A program made the position numbers and the translations under genes. From positions 26,936,974-27,000,973 of the forward strand of contig CM046832.1 of the NCBI GenBank assembly GCA_025618425.1: a stretch of DNA of 64,000 nt. Reading direction: 5' to 3'. This document shows positions 52,601 through 55,827 of the stretch, in pieces. Position 1 is the stretch's first letter. Every line of letters begins with the position of its first letter. The DNA is from Heliocidaris tuberculata. Taxonomy: Eukaryota; Echinodermata; Echinoidea; Camarodonta; Echinometridae. The notes below the pieces were generated by a model. The model was given only the letters and a program-made list of their open reading frames with translations. It had not been told where the DNA came from and searched no databases.

Positions 52601-55600
52601 GTGCCCCCTCGGCTTACTTCTGATAAGTGCCCCTTTCCAAATCTGATAACTGCCACCTTGTCTCTCTAATAAGTAGGCCTATCCTTTTCTCCTTCTGCTA
52701 AGTGCCCCTTTTCGAATCTAAATATTGCCTCTTTTTCTCTCTAATTATGCCTTTTTCTCCTTTGATAAGTGCATTTTTATTTCTGATACGTACCCCATTT
52801 CCCTTCTAAAACATGTAAAATGTGCCCAATCCCTCTTCTCATAAGTGCCCCTTTTCACCTCTTATAAGTGCCCCTTTCTACCTCTGATAAGAGCCCTTTC
52901 CTCTTGATATAAGTGCCCCCTTTTACCTATATTTCCAACTGTTTGTTGTTGTTTTTTGACAAAAAATCGTTAGACCATTACAGAACTGCTAATCAGGGAA
53001 GCTGAAGTAGTGACCAGAACCACAATAAAAAGGAAGAAGGTAATGTATTTCATAGACCCCAGTTTGAGATTAGAATTAGTTATACATAAGAAAAGTGCTT
53101 ATTATAGTTTAGCACACACTACCGTTATATGTAAAGGGGAATATATAGATTATTTTGAAAGATAAATGAGCACGTCCTCCACGATACCAATAGTGGCTTC
53201 AATCATTTCGCTATAATGATTTTTAAAATCAGCGAAGTAACAAAAGGCAAAATATAAAGTTGGGTTTATCTTTTTCACGGTATCAAAATGGAGAATGTAA
53301 TAACTGCATTTTTTTAACAAAAAGGTTTTGAGCAAAATAAAATTGGCAGGAGTGTTCCTACACTTATTGACTAACTTTTCTGTGAAAAGGAGATTGATCC
53401 ATTGAGTCATGCATGAGTGAGCAAACAATAAAGGCAAAATTGTCACTTTTCAAAAGTAACAATTAAGGGTCATTTAGGGGATTCTGTGAAACGAGATTTT
53501 AGCGAATTCGGTTTCTGGAGCATATTTATGTGTTATTGTTGTTTATCATCCATCGCTTGACCCCCTCACACCTATCCTGACACTTTTCTCATTATTATGG
53601 TTGGGTGAGCACCATTTTTAAAAAATTCAACCCTCCTGAATTTGAAATTGCAAAACCCATTCAGCTTATACTGAAAGAAAATAACTCCAGATATTTTTAC
53701 CAAAATGTATCATCACATGTTATGTGAACAAAAGAGGTTGTCATCGAGTCATAATTGAGTGAGCACACTTTAAAATCGCGCAAGAATGCTAAAAATTAAT
53801 GTACTGTTAATATAATACAGCATTAAAAAAATGACCCTTGTGACTTTAGAAAAGTGACATTTCAGGGAAGTTAGTCAATAACTGGGGCCGCGGAGCGTTT
53901 TTGAAAGTGGGGGGGGGGGGCTGATTTGATTTCACTCATTAATGACAATTTTTTTCCCGAGGTTTCATGACACGTGTCTACTCAAAAAAGTCGGGGGGGG
54001 GGGCTGCAGCCCCCAGCCCCCTCCGGTTCCGCGGCCCATGAATAAGTGTAAGAACACTCTTGCTAAGTTATTTTGCTCACAACATTTTCGTTAAGAAGTT
54101 ACGCCAATTTGATTAAGGGGGAGTTACTTTTTTTGTTGTGTTTAGGCTGCCCGCGGTACATTATAAATATATTAATTTTCTTTCTTTGCTTGGCTTTCAA
54201 GTTTGAAACCAAGGGGGGGGGGGGCGAGTGGGGGGGGGGGGGGGGAGGCATACACAGGCTTTACACACTTTTGTTGGATACGCCACTCAAGATATAGCTG
54301 TAGTGCCTGTAATCCATGAAAGTAACGTTTGGGTCTAAAATATCTAACAGAGAGGTCGCTCTGCAAAATGCCAAGGGCTCGGAAGGTTGGTGATTTCGAT
54401 TAGAGGGGCTCGGCCGGATGGAAAAAAACAAGCAAATTTTAGTACAATATATATAGTTGCTATATCACGACTCTTTCAATTTTAAGTTCCATTTATTTCT
54501 GAACAGTCCTTCTGGTTGCGTTGGTGTATGCAACCCCTATTGTAGGCTCAGAAAAAAATATAAATACTAAAAATGAACAAAAACAAAACAGAAATTGCCG
54601 GTGCCTCATATTGCACGTAAATGACTTAAATTTACTAGTATTTCAAAATCTTAAGCACCATTCCAACATAATCATGCCCCCCTGCATAGCATCGGGTGTC
54701 CGAACTTTGGCAGTTTTCCCCGCCTCGCCATCACCCCCTTCCCCTTCGCATCCCCTTCCCCTTCCCCCTCCCCTCCCCTTCCCCTCTCCTCCCCTTCCCC
54801 TCCCCTTCCCCTCTCCTCCCCTTCCCCTCCCCCTCCCCCTCCCCTTCCACTCCCCTTCCCCCTCCCCTCCCCCTCCCCTTCCACTCCCCTTCCCCCTCCC
54901 CTCCCTCCCCCTCCCCTCCCCTCCCCTTCCCCCTCCCCTCCCCCTCCCCTCCCCTCCCCTTCCCCCTCCCCTCCCCTTCCCCCTCCCATCCCCTTCCCCC
55001 TCCCCTCCCTTTCCCCCTCCCCTCCCCCTCCCCTTCCACTCCCCTTCCCCCTCCCCTTCCCCTTCCCCTTCCCTCCCCTTCCCCTCCCCCTATAATCAAA
55101 TAGTCATTACTCAAGAACGTGTAGACCTTAGATTGTACAAATATTCATCTTTTTATTACGCGTAATGAAATGATTGTTATTATAGCTTATCTATTCGAGT
55201 GATTGAAGAGACTAATTAGGTTATTCAAAATTGCTTACAACTCCAGACTCCAAGATTTTTTTTTTTATGAAACCCTTTAACTCATAAGTCAACACCTCCA
55301 GAATATAAGACCTTCAAAATTCATTTTGAACTTTAAATGATTTCTTCATCTTTCTATAGTTGCTATGATGGACATTTCTAATGATGCAAAGATCATTATT
55401 TTACAGAATAATCATTTAAATCAAAATCATAACATTTCTCATGGTATACTTCACTTCGCACAGAAAGAAAGGGGGTTTTATATTGCGATCAATATAAATA
55501 CATGTATTGGTTTTCTAAGTTTCCACATTCTGAATATTCTTTATGCAGTGGCCCGTGACAAACATTCATTGTTATGATGATACCATTAATAGAGACAATT

Positions 55601-55827
55601 CGACTATCAAATTTTCCTCATTTTATGATTCAGGCAAAACCGGGTATAATTTGTTTAAAGCAAATTACACAGAAAAATGAATCCCATCAAATCATTGAAC
55701 AATCTCTTCGAATATTTTACAGCTAGCAATTTCTAATTTACATACCTTTTTCAATTTTACGCCGAATTGCTCCTGCTATGATATGGGACATCAAACGGAC
55801 TCTGTATTCAAACTTTTGACGGTCCAT
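2244..55827 (-). CDS. ESYT: Extended synaptotagmin (ESYT2/3-like), 25-exon gene, whole span
   Basis: This is the full extent of a split gene, start codon at 55827-55825 and TGA stop at 2246-2244. Twenty-five exons joined at GT-AG sites give 2619 bases and 872 residues, close to the roughly 890-920 residues of vertebrate E-Syt2/3. The order is membrane hairpin, SMP domain, C2A, C2B, acidic linker, C2C. Known E-Syts sit in the ER through the hairpin, carry glycerolipids in the SMP dimer and bind plasma-membrane PI(4,5)P2 through C2 domains, C2A being calcium-sensitive. Here C2A keeps the acidic loop residues (SDPY and [10 protein letters not shown]). C2B lacks the acidic loop set. C2C keeps a lysine-rich patch (residues near KSKSGKQK). 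Three C2 domains argue for the ESYT2/3 type rather than five-C2 ESYT1. Exon limits were inferred by eye without transcripts, so alternative exons may have been missed. Confidence 0.93.
3214..3263 (-). CDS. ESYT: ESYT exon 24: C2C (residues 836-851)
   Basis: This 50-base exon encodes [16 protein letters not shown] and ends in TG of the split Trp codon. It corresponds to the vertebrate segment GKVLVALASEELAKGWTQWYDL. Acceptor TTTTAG, donor GTAAGT. Confidence 0.93.
3676..3781 (-). CDS. ESYT: ESYT exon 23: C2C (residues 800-835)
   Basis: It completes Thr and encodes [20 protein letters not shown], then [15 protein letters not shown], aligned with FDFSVSLPEVQRRTLDVAVK of the family. Bounded by TATCAG and GTAAGT. 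Confidence 0.94.
4406..4540 (-). CDS. ESYT: ESYT exon 22: C2C core (residues 755-799)
   Basis: It encodes [20 protein letters not shown], then [20 protein letters not shown] and PVFDHT. This matches vertebrate [36 protein letters not shown]. The lysine-rich segment corresponds to the polybasic patch used for PI(4,5)P2 binding, although two Arg positions are Lys or uncharged here. Confidence 0.96.
4964..5056 (-). CDS. ESYT: ESYT exon 21: start of C2C (residues 724-754)
   Basis: It completes Asp and encodes [20 protein letters not shown] followed by [10 protein letters not shown], aligned with LGQIQLTIRHSSQRNKLIVVVHACRNL. Acceptor TTTCAG, donor GTAAGT, split Ser codon at the end. Confidence 0.93.
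5057..7524. other. ESYT intron 20
   Basis: A 2.5-kb intron containing a C run followed by an A run near 5638-5670, a ~104-bp tandem repeat (6163-6434) and a (TA)n run near 6499-6521. No coding segment was recognised. Confidence 0.6.
6163..6434. repeat. Tandem repeat, about 104 bp x 2.6
   Basis: Three consecutive copies begin TTGATGAAAATTCCTTA at 6163, 6267 and 6370, each running through a TTACCAGGGATTAAACA segment. Copies differ mainly in A-run length; the third is incomplete. Confidence 0.9.
7525..7799 (-). CDS. ESYT: ESYT exon 20: acidic disordered linker (residues 633-723)
   Basis: This largest exon after exon 2 begins [20 protein letters not shown], then is rich in Glu, Ser, Pro and Gly (near [20 protein letters not shown]) and ends KRNVQPYVY plus two bases. 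An apparent stop (TGA) follows Glu directly, but reading GTGAGT as the donor and joining exon 21 gives [10 protein letters not shown] and intact C2C, so the exon is internal. The region resembles the disordered, phosphorylatable linker before C2C in ESYT2. Confidence 0.9.
8283..8339 (-). CDS. ESYT: ESYT exon 19: linker (residues 614-632)
   Basis: It encodes [19 protein letters not shown], in phase 0, between GATAG and GTAAGT, with an unusually T-rich acceptor. The charged helix-prone segment starts the C2B-C2C linker. Support is the splice sites, the open frame and its place, since linkers are poorly conserved. Confidence 0.85.
8390..8419. repeat. (ATC)n microsatellite
   Basis: An uninterrupted run of CATCAT-type trinucleotides just upstream of the exon 19 acceptor, in intron 18. 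Confidence 0.9.
8729..9058. mobile_element. MITE with CAGGGTGGTCCAC inverted ends
   Basis: The element begins CAGGGTGGTCCAC and ends GTGGACCACCCTG. It is flanked on both sides by TAGCC (8724-8728 and 9059-9063), a 5-bp target duplication. It has no coding capacity. A second family member with an insertion lies at 43634-44059. Confidence 0.85.
9120..9272 (-). CDS. ESYT: ESYT exon 18: end of C2B (residues 563-613)
   Basis: It encodes [20 protein letters not shown], then [20 protein letters not shown] and [11 protein letters not shown]. This aligns with vertebrate LGNLKVPLSQLL and FQLSNSGPNSTLKMKIALR, ending C2B. It is bounded by AACAG and GTAAGT, phase 0. Confidence 0.96.
9631..9717 (-). CDS. 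ESYT: ESYT exon 17: C2B (residues 534-562)
   Basis: It encodes [20 protein letters not shown] and then PAMQSLDVE, matching YKTNEPVWEENFTFFIHNP of the family. It is bounded by AATCAG and GTAAGA, phase 0. Confidence 0.95.
9789..10012 (+). mobile_element. tRNA-derived SINE
   Basis: The head resembles a tRNA gene: an A-box-like TGGCTCAGTGGT, then a B-box-like GGTTCGAAACC, correctly spaced for an RNA polymerase III promoter. A tRNA-unrelated body of about 140 bp follows, as in sea urchin tRNA-derived SINEs such as SURF1. The 3' limit is approximate. It lies in intron 16, antisense to ESYT. The 3' side of the acceptor-stem region does not pair well, so this is not a functional tRNA gene. Confidence 0.75.
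10060..10331. mobile_element. AGGGGCGGCGC-type inverted-repeat element
   Basis: The ends are mirror images (TATATGCAGGGGCGGCGC and its complement GCGCCGCCCCTGCATATA). The interior has a long C run and a purine-rich tract. Several elements with related G-rich ends occur in this window (59637, 60816, 53884). Confidence 0.75.
10426..10500 (-). CDS. ESYT: ESYT exon 16: C2B (residues 509-533)
   Basis: It encodes [20 protein letters not shown] followed by TQKSH, aligned with vertebrate SSNPNPVVQMSVGHKAQESK. The acidic loop of a calcium-binding C2 domain is replaced by Ser/Arg/Pro residues, so this C2B probably does not bind calcium. It is bounded by TGTGCAG and GTAAGT. Confidence 0.9.
10612..10760. 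mobile_element. Short palindromic MITE (GGCCCTGTTGCA ends)
   Basis: The left end GGCCCTGTTGCACAAAAG is the complement of the right end CTTTTATGCAACAGGGCC with one mismatch. The middle is rich in ATGACATAAAT words on both strands, so nearly the whole 149 bp can fold back. Confidence 0.8.
12813..12886. repeat. ~75-bp hairpin repeat (GCTGAGAGCYAGAAGG ends)
   Basis: The left arm GCTGAGAGCTAGAAGGCCAT pairs imperfectly with the right arm GCCCTTCTGGCTATAAACAG. Similar hairpins are at 30298-30373, and half sites near 6120, 35270 and 46598. Confidence 0.6.
12915..13013 (-). CDS. ESYT: ESYT exon 15: C2A-C2B linker and start of C2B (residues 476-508)
   Basis: It encodes [20 protein letters not shown] and then [13 protein letters not shown], the last part matching the C2B opening LLILYLDSARNLP. 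The acceptor has two adjacent AGs (GAGCAG), so one extra Gln could be included in some transcripts without changing the frame. The donor is GTAAGA. Confidence 0.88.
13659..13748 (-). CDS. ESYT: ESYT exon 14: end of C2A (residues 446-475)
   Basis: It encodes [20 protein letters not shown] and then [10 protein letters not shown], matching the end of C2A (WFTLDEVPKGKLHLRLEWL in vertebrates). It is bounded by TTGTAG and GTAAGA, phase 0. Confidence 0.95.
14445..14493 (-). CDS. ESYT: ESYT exon 13: C2A (residues 429-445)
   Basis: This 49-base exon completes Asn and encodes [16 protein letters not shown], equivalent to vertebrate LMIDLIEVEKERLLDE. The acceptor is preceded by a long T run. The acceptor and first half of the exon are tandemly duplicated just upstream (14520-14578). 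Confidence 0.9.
14473..14578. repeat. Tandem duplication of the exon 13 acceptor region
   Basis: The segment AGTGGATGTCAAYGCTCAAA, then CTG, a run of A and TGAAACAAGA occurs twice in tandem (from 14474 and from 14521). The first copy overlaps the 5' part of coding exon 13. The second lies in intron 12 with a longer A run. Confidence 0.92.
15314..15399 (-). CDS. ESYT: ESYT exon 12: C2A loop 3 (residues 401-428)
   Basis: It encodes [20 protein letters not shown] and then GSKDDPLG. The four acidic residues in [10 protein letters not shown] correspond to calcium ligands in E-Syt2 C2A (FDEDPDKDDF), so calcium binding is predicted. It ends in AA of a split Asn codon before GTAAGT. Confidence 0.95.
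15749..15819 (-). CDS. ESYT: ESYT exon 11: C2A (residues 377-400)
   Basis: It completes Val and encodes [20 protein letters not shown] followed by TFE, the C2 signature KTKVIxxxLNPxWNxxFE. The acceptor is TTATAG and the donor GTAAGG. Confidence 0.95.
17388..17892 (+). mobile_element. TTAA MITE with long inverted repeats and CRE palindromes (copy A)
   Basis: It starts TTAAAGGGGAAGTTCACCCT and ends AGGGTGAACTTTCCCTTTAA. Each end carries TTAA, the target typical of piggyBac and Kolobok elements. The inverted repeats extend roughly 200 bp and each contains TGACGTCA within GTGACGTCACATGCGAGCAG. There is no transposase. An inverted-orientation copy is at 61978-62481. Confidence 0.88.
17893..18298. 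mobile_element. Inverted-repeat element with TGACAGGGTCAGGATCCAGC ends
   Basis: The left end TGACAGGGTCAGGATCCAGC is mirrored at 18276-18298. A second internal palindrome (about 18050-18175) centres on AACCATGG motifs. It directly abuts the TTAA MITE at 17892, so one probably inserted at the edge of the other. Confidence 0.8.
18939..19038 (-). CDS. ESYT: ESYT exon 10: start of C2A (residues 344-376)
   Basis: The exon encodes [20 protein letters not shown] and then [17 protein letters not shown] carries a conserved C2 calcium-binding Asp, and an Asp is also present in RADMG. The polypyrimidine tract of its acceptor is the (CT)n face of a GA microsatellite at 19070-19101. The donor is GTCAGT after one base of a split codon; this donor is less canonical than the others in the gene. 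Confidence 0.94.
19042..19101. repeat. (GA)n microsatellite forming the exon 10 polypyrimidine tract
   Basis: On the minus strand this GA run reads as (CT)n leading into TCTCTCAG, the acceptor of exon 10. The microsatellite therefore appears to supply the pyrimidine tract of a coding exon. Confidence 0.85.
19808..19928 (-). CDS. ESYT: ESYT exon 9: end of the SMP domain (residues 303-343)
   Basis: The exon completes Ser and reads [20 protein letters not shown], then [20 protein letters not shown]. The family signature VLPNRI is intact, and KYPMPK is the SMP-to-C2A junction. It is bounded by GAACAG and GTAATG. Confidence 0.96.
20443..20498 (-). CDS. ESYT: ESYT exon 8: SMP domain (residues 285-302)
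   Basis: The exon encodes [18 protein letters not shown], matching the family motif that ends LLDxPGL. It ends with AG of a split Ser codon before GTAACT. At 56 bases it is below usual ORF detection length. Confidence 0.94.
20784..20903 (+). pseudogene. Non-LTR retrotransposon RT C-terminus (CR1/L2-like), 3' fragment
   Basis: The frame reads [20 protein letters not shown], then [13 protein letters not shown] before TAA. This is the characteristic APxLWNxLPxxIRxAxSxxxFK terminus of CR1/L2-type ORF2 proteins. It is followed by GCTGCGCTATATAAATT and an ATT-repeat tail (to about 21028). Everything 5' of this point is missing, as expected for a 5'-truncated insertion. Confidence 0.8.
21351..22282. 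mobile_element. 0.93-kb inverted-repeat element with GCCCCCTCACACCTGACCGA ends
   Basis: The left end GCCCCCTCACACCTGACCGA is mirrored by TCGGTTAGGTGTGAGGGGGC at the right. CTGTA occurs next to both ends and may be a target duplication. The interior is unusually rich in GCGAA, AACGAA and ACGAACG words on both strands. There is no long open frame. Confidence 0.75.
22391..22532. mobile_element. 142-bp hairpin MITE (CTGGGGAGCATTTCATCAAG ends)
   Basis: CTGGGGAGCATTTCATCAAG at the left is mirrored by CTTGATGAAATGCTCCCCAG at the right. The next segments TTTTGTC and GATTTTTACCGACA are mirrored too. Nearly the whole element is a long stem. Confidence 0.9.
22742..23160 (-). mobile_element. TTAACCCTTTC MITE (inverted copy)
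   Basis: Relative to 35666-36081 this copy is inverted. It begins ATAACCCTTTCAGAACA, where the left TTAA has mutated, and ends GAAAGCGTTAA. The length (419 bp) agrees with the other full copy (416 bp). Confidence 0.85.
23425..24490. mobile_element. ~1.1-kb foldback element with ATTCGG-rich ends
   Basis: Two long inverted arms, about 23657-23915 and 24020-24290, share segments such as ATTGCCAATTTGATGAGAGA with its complement, and CGGGCGTTTGTAA with its complement. The outer parts are rich in GATTCGATTCG and TTCCGAATC words, with a related GTGTTG / CAACAC pair at the ends. The limits are approximate. Confidence 0.75.
24359..24400. repeat. CTTCCGAAT tandem repeat (9 bp, about 4.5 copies)
   Basis: Consecutive copies of CTTCCGAAT lie inside the right end of the foldback element. 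The repeat gives an apparent short Ser-rich open frame, which is not coding. Confidence 0.9.
24775..24864 (-). CDS. ESYT: ESYT exon 7: SMP domain (residues 255-284)
   Basis: The exon encodes [20 protein letters not shown] followed by [10 protein letters not shown], corresponding to the family segment HGTMRVILEPLIGDMPLVGA. It is bounded by TTTCAG and GTAAGA, with phase 0 at both ends. Confidence 0.95.
25176..25251 (-). CDS. ESYT: ESYT exon 6: SMP domain (residues 229-254)
   Basis: After completing Phe it reads [20 protein letters not shown] and ends IQDLQ, equivalent to the vertebrate segment FVGNCEIDLEIKR. The acceptor is TCTACAG and the donor CAG followed by GTATAT. It is separated from exon 5 by a 13.3-kb intron, the largest in the gene. 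Confidence 0.94.
25394..26192. mobile_element. 0.8-kb element with CAGGGCTGCCAAC ends and 6-bp target duplication
   Basis: It begins CAGGGCTGCCAACTCTCACG and ends with the complement form GTTGGCAGCCCTG. CTACAA flanks both sides (25388-25393 and 26193-26198). The left end contains the palindrome CTCACGC-ATTGA-GCGTGAG. No transposase frame was seen. Confidence 0.85.
26966..27290. repeat. (CT)n-rich pyrimidine tract
   Basis: About 320 bp of imperfect CTCTCT runs broken by TTTTCCCACTG words that recur five or six times, suggesting a higher-order unit of roughly 40-60 bp. The apparent Leu/Ser-rich open frame at 27087-27320 is an artefact of this. Confidence 0.85.
27411..27490. mobile_element. 80-bp TTAA mini-element
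   Basis: TTAACCCGTTGTCTAC at the left is mirrored by GTAGGCAATGGGTTAA at the right, with one internal hairpin (CCGGAACCACCCGGTTCC). A second copy is at 43384-43461. Confidence 0.8.
28938..28976. repeat. ATAGGCATGAA tandem repeat
   Basis: Three to four consecutive copies of an 11-bp AGGCATGAAAT-type unit. Confidence 0.85.
30298..30373. repeat. 76-bp hairpin repeat (CTGNTGAGARCCAGAAGG ends)
   Basis: CTGTTGAGAGCCAGAAGG at the left pairs with CCTTCTGGTTCTCAGCAG at the right, around a short AT-rich centre with TTTTAGTAAAAG. Family of the hairpin at 12813. Confidence 0.75.
31962..32438 (+). mobile_element. TTAAAGGGAAAGTCCACC MITE (complete copy)
   Basis: It starts TTAAAGGGAAAGTCCACCCC and ends GGATGGACTTTCCCTTTAA, with TTAA at both ends. 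Internal inverted segments include AATCAAACACAAACTGGCAA. It resembles the family at 17388 at the first 18 bases but differs inside, so it is a sister family. Another copy is at 61091-61608. Confidence 0.88.
33663..34546 (+). pseudogene. Non-LTR retrotransposon reverse transcriptase, 5'-truncated and frameshifted
   Basis: A 287-codon open frame begins at 33683 with [13 protein letters not shown], the RT catalytic box (FADD for YADD). It continues with [16 protein letters not shown] and [14 protein letters not shown], the usual order in Jockey/CR1/L2-type enzymes, and ends near NYVQ before TAA. Just upstream, another frame reads [11 protein letters not shown], the expected preceding RT sequence, so a one-base shift in the A run at about 33696-33699 separates them. 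The endonuclease and first half of RT are absent. The 3' end has AATTG repeats (34791-34809), typical of a short-repeat tail. It is inactive but fairly recent, since the remaining frame is intact. Confidence 0.88.
34547..34809 (+). mobile_element. 3' UTR and AATTG tail of the RT element
   Basis: Follows the RT stop codon, includes a (TG)n run at 34570-34604 and ends in AATAAAATTGAATTGAATTG-type repeats, marking the 3' end of the insertion. Confidence 0.75.
35666..36081 (+). mobile_element. TTAACCCTTTC MITE (complete reference copy)
   Basis: It begins TTAACCCTTTCAGGACA and ends TGTCTCGAAAGGGTTAA, giving 17-bp imperfect inverted ends that include TTAA. The CCCTTT terminus after TTAA resembles piggyBac-type ends. 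Two further copies are at 1-138 and 22742-23160. Confidence 0.9.
36266..36690. repeat. Tandem duplication, about 210 bp x 2, joined by an A run
   Basis: GCTTTGAGYACTCCCATTTT begins both copies (36266 and 36484) and each ends TTTTTTAACATGAAGAGAAG. A run of about 20 A separates them, suggesting the poly-A took part in the duplication. Confidence 0.9.
37980..38330. mobile_element. G/C-run element fragment related to the foldback core
   Basis: The segment from TCTCTCGAAATTTGCTAAAA through TGCATTCAAATAATTGAAAA is the complement of the ~180-bp unit found three times at 41103-41580. It carries a run of about 26 C at 38281-38306. Confidence 0.65.
38506..38582 (-). CDS. ESYT: ESYT exon 5: SMP domain (residues 204-228)
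   Basis: The exon encodes [20 protein letters not shown] and then LDLEI, matching the beta-strand region of the SMP domain. The acceptor is AACAG and the donor GTGAGT. It ends two bases into a codon (TT), completed as TTC (Phe) by exon 6. Confidence 0.94.
38750..38802 (+). mobile_element. Probable non-LTR retrotransposon 3' end with AATTC repeats
   Basis: GTGCAATATTAATAAAACC runs into TTTTCAATTCAATTCAATTC, a short tandem 3' tail like that of the RT element at 34791. No protein-coding piece is attached, so the assignment rests on the tail alone. Confidence 0.45.
39380..39895. mobile_element. Decayed TTAA MITE fragments
   Basis: From TTAAAGGGTACATGTAAGTCCACC onward the sequence matches the 31962 family, including AATCAAACGCAAATTGGCAA. 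A second start (AAAGGGGAAGTCCACCCTGA near 39800) follows in the same orientation. Neither copy has a matching right end. Confidence 0.6.
40320..40980. repeat. CATTTCAC tandem array, left arm
   Basis: More than 20 degenerate units of TTTCATTTCACTTTTCACAA-type sequence. Unit length varies because the A and T runs vary. Confidence 0.92.
41103..41580. repeat. ~180-bp tandem repeat in the foldback core (2.6 copies)
   Basis: GGGTGGGTGCAGGGAGGG or a near form starts units at about 41105, 41286 and 41473. Each continues through GCAAATTTGAGAGAAAGATA. The first two include TGCTTTTCAATTATTTGGAC. The third is shortened. Confidence 0.85.
42150..42790. repeat. GTGAAATG tandem array, right arm
   Basis: Complement of the left-arm array, ending near GTGAAATATATTTTGTATTG. 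Its regular units produce long open frames rich in Phe, His and Ser on the minus strand, which I do not regard as genes. Confidence 0.92.
43384..43461. mobile_element. 78-bp TTAA mini-element (second copy)
   Basis: Matches 27411-27490 with the left terminus altered to TTACCCTTTGAATACTG. The right terminus GTAGGCAATGGGTTAA is intact. Confidence 0.75.
43634..44059. mobile_element. MITE of the CAGGGTGGTCC family, interrupted by another MITE
   Basis: The ends CCTGGTGGTCC and GACCACCCTG match the family at 8729. CATGTA flanks both sides (43628-43633 and 44060-44065). Interior matches such as ACAGGTTTGAAAATYAG agree with the 8729 copy once the inserted 236 bp are removed. Confidence 0.8.
43682..43917 (+). 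mobile_element. 236-bp MITE (AATAGACYG ends), nested
   Basis: AATAGACTGGTTCTGTAATG at the left is mirrored by CATTACCGAAGCGGTCTATT at the right. It interrupts the element at 43634-44059. A copy of exactly the same length in the opposite orientation is at 56965-57200. Confidence 0.88.
45053..45190 (-). CDS. ESYT: ESYT exon 4: start of the SMP domain (residues 158-203)
   Basis: The exon encodes [18 protein letters not shown] and continues through [25 protein letters not shown], the classic opening of the E-Syt SMP lipid-transfer domain. The acceptor is TGTAG and the donor is GTAAGT; both ends are phase 0. Confidence 0.96.
46749..47270. repeat. Direct duplication with a MITE in the first copy
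   Basis: TACCACTCTAATATTCCAGG and onward through GTGCTCTTATA begins both copies (46751 and 47130). Homology continues past the MITE at 47070 (TTACAAAATGCAGGATTTCC against CTACAAAGTGAAGAATTTTC). Confidence 0.88.
46798..47069. mobile_element. Tc1/mariner-type MITE with TA target duplication
   Basis: CCATCATTTGCAAAAGTTTA at the left is mirrored by TAAACTTTTGCAAATGATGG at the right, with about 27 bp of inverted ends. TA lies on both sides (46796-46797 and 47070-47071). The adjacent duplicated segment preserves the empty site. Confidence 0.88.
47929..47970 (-). CDS. ESYT: ESYT exon 3 (residues 144-157)
   Basis: This 42-base micro-exon encodes [14 protein letters not shown], the highly conserved E-Syt motif just before the SMP domain. 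It is bounded by TTTCAG and GTAGGT and is in phase 0 on both sides. Its small size hides it from simple ORF detection. Confidence 0.95.
47971..50856. other. ESYT intron 2
   Basis: A 2.9-kb intron with a G-rich fragment ending in GGATCTGCCCCTGG (48910-49190), a long C run at about 49951-49969 and a GC-rich hairpin element (50380-50545). No other coding segment was recognised. Confidence 0.6.
50380..50545. repeat. Nested inverted repeat with a CATACGCGT hairpin
   Basis: TTTCATACGCGT and ACGCGTATGAAA form a perfect 12-bp stem with a 6-base loop (50439-50468). Outer segments ACCGAACGTGTACTG and CACACGTTCGGAAATACAG also pair imperfectly, so the element is nested. Confidence 0.75.
50857..51203 (-). 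CDS. ESYT: ESYT exon 2: N-terminal tail and ER membrane hairpin (residues 28-143)
   Basis: The acceptor has a long T-rich tract and TTTGCAG, and the donor is TGG followed by GTACGT. The exon encodes a polar acidic tail, then a hydrophobic run of about 31 residues (near [18 protein letters not shown] and onward) ending in WRDRASRRK. In E-Syts this region is a hairpin inserted in the ER membrane with both ends in the cytosol. The exon ends in DLPSW, the lead-in to the family motif WVYFPD that continues in exon 3. An internal Met (residue 40, codon at 51168-51166) could serve as an alternative start. Confidence 0.92.
52081..52935. repeat. ~0.85-kb degenerate minisatellite (TGATAAGTGCCCCTTTT units)
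   Basis: Around 30 units of 22-30 bp, built on TTCTGATAAGTGCCCCTTTT, with drift among units. It opens with AGGGGCGGCGGGCACGGGGG, the G-rich terminus of other elements here, so the array may be the expanded interior of such an element. Confidence 0.88.
53884..54038. mobile_element. Short inverted-repeat element with GGGGCCGCGGA ends
   Basis: GGGGCCGCGGAGCG at the left pairs with CGGTTCCGCGGCCC at the right. Inside are two long G runs and GGGGGCTGCAGCCCCC. Confidence 0.65.
54728..55092. repeat. CCCCTT/CCCCTCC minisatellite, about 365 bp
   Basis: An almost pure pyrimidine tract of CCCCTTCCCCTCC-type units. The other strand is G-rich with hundreds of bases of GGGGAAGGGGAGG, so quadruplex or triplex structures are possible. 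The long Pro/Ser or Gly/Glu/Arg open frames across it are artefacts of the repeat. Confidence 0.95.
55746..55827 (-). CDS. ESYT: ESYT exon 1 (residues 1-27), start codon
   Basis: The exon encodes [12 protein letters not shown] followed by a basic, amphipathic stretch ending RRKIEK. The ATG has A at -3 and G at +4, a good animal start context, and an in-frame TGA lies two codons upstream. The exon ends in a single G before a GTATGT donor (phase 1). Exon 2 opens with AT after a strong acceptor, completing GAT (Asp), so the phases match exactly. It lies 4.5 kb upstream of exon 2. I infer it is the true N-terminus; a transcript could show that some isoforms start inside exon 2 instead. Confidence 0.72.

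Larger units (their letters stand above)
51204..55745. other. ESYT intron 1
   Basis: A 4.5-kb intron between the N-terminal exon and the membrane exon. It holds a GTGCCCCTTTT-type minisatellite (52100-52935), a GGCCGCGGA-ended element (53884-54038) and a CCCCTT minisatellite (54728-55092). Confidence 0.65.

Noticed and set aside
54521..55165. Long open frames of 214, 135 and 127 codons rich in Pro/Ser/Leu or Gly/Glu/Arg
   Set aside because: They run through the CCCCTT minisatellite, which lacks stops in several frames on both strands. The composition follows directly from the repeat.
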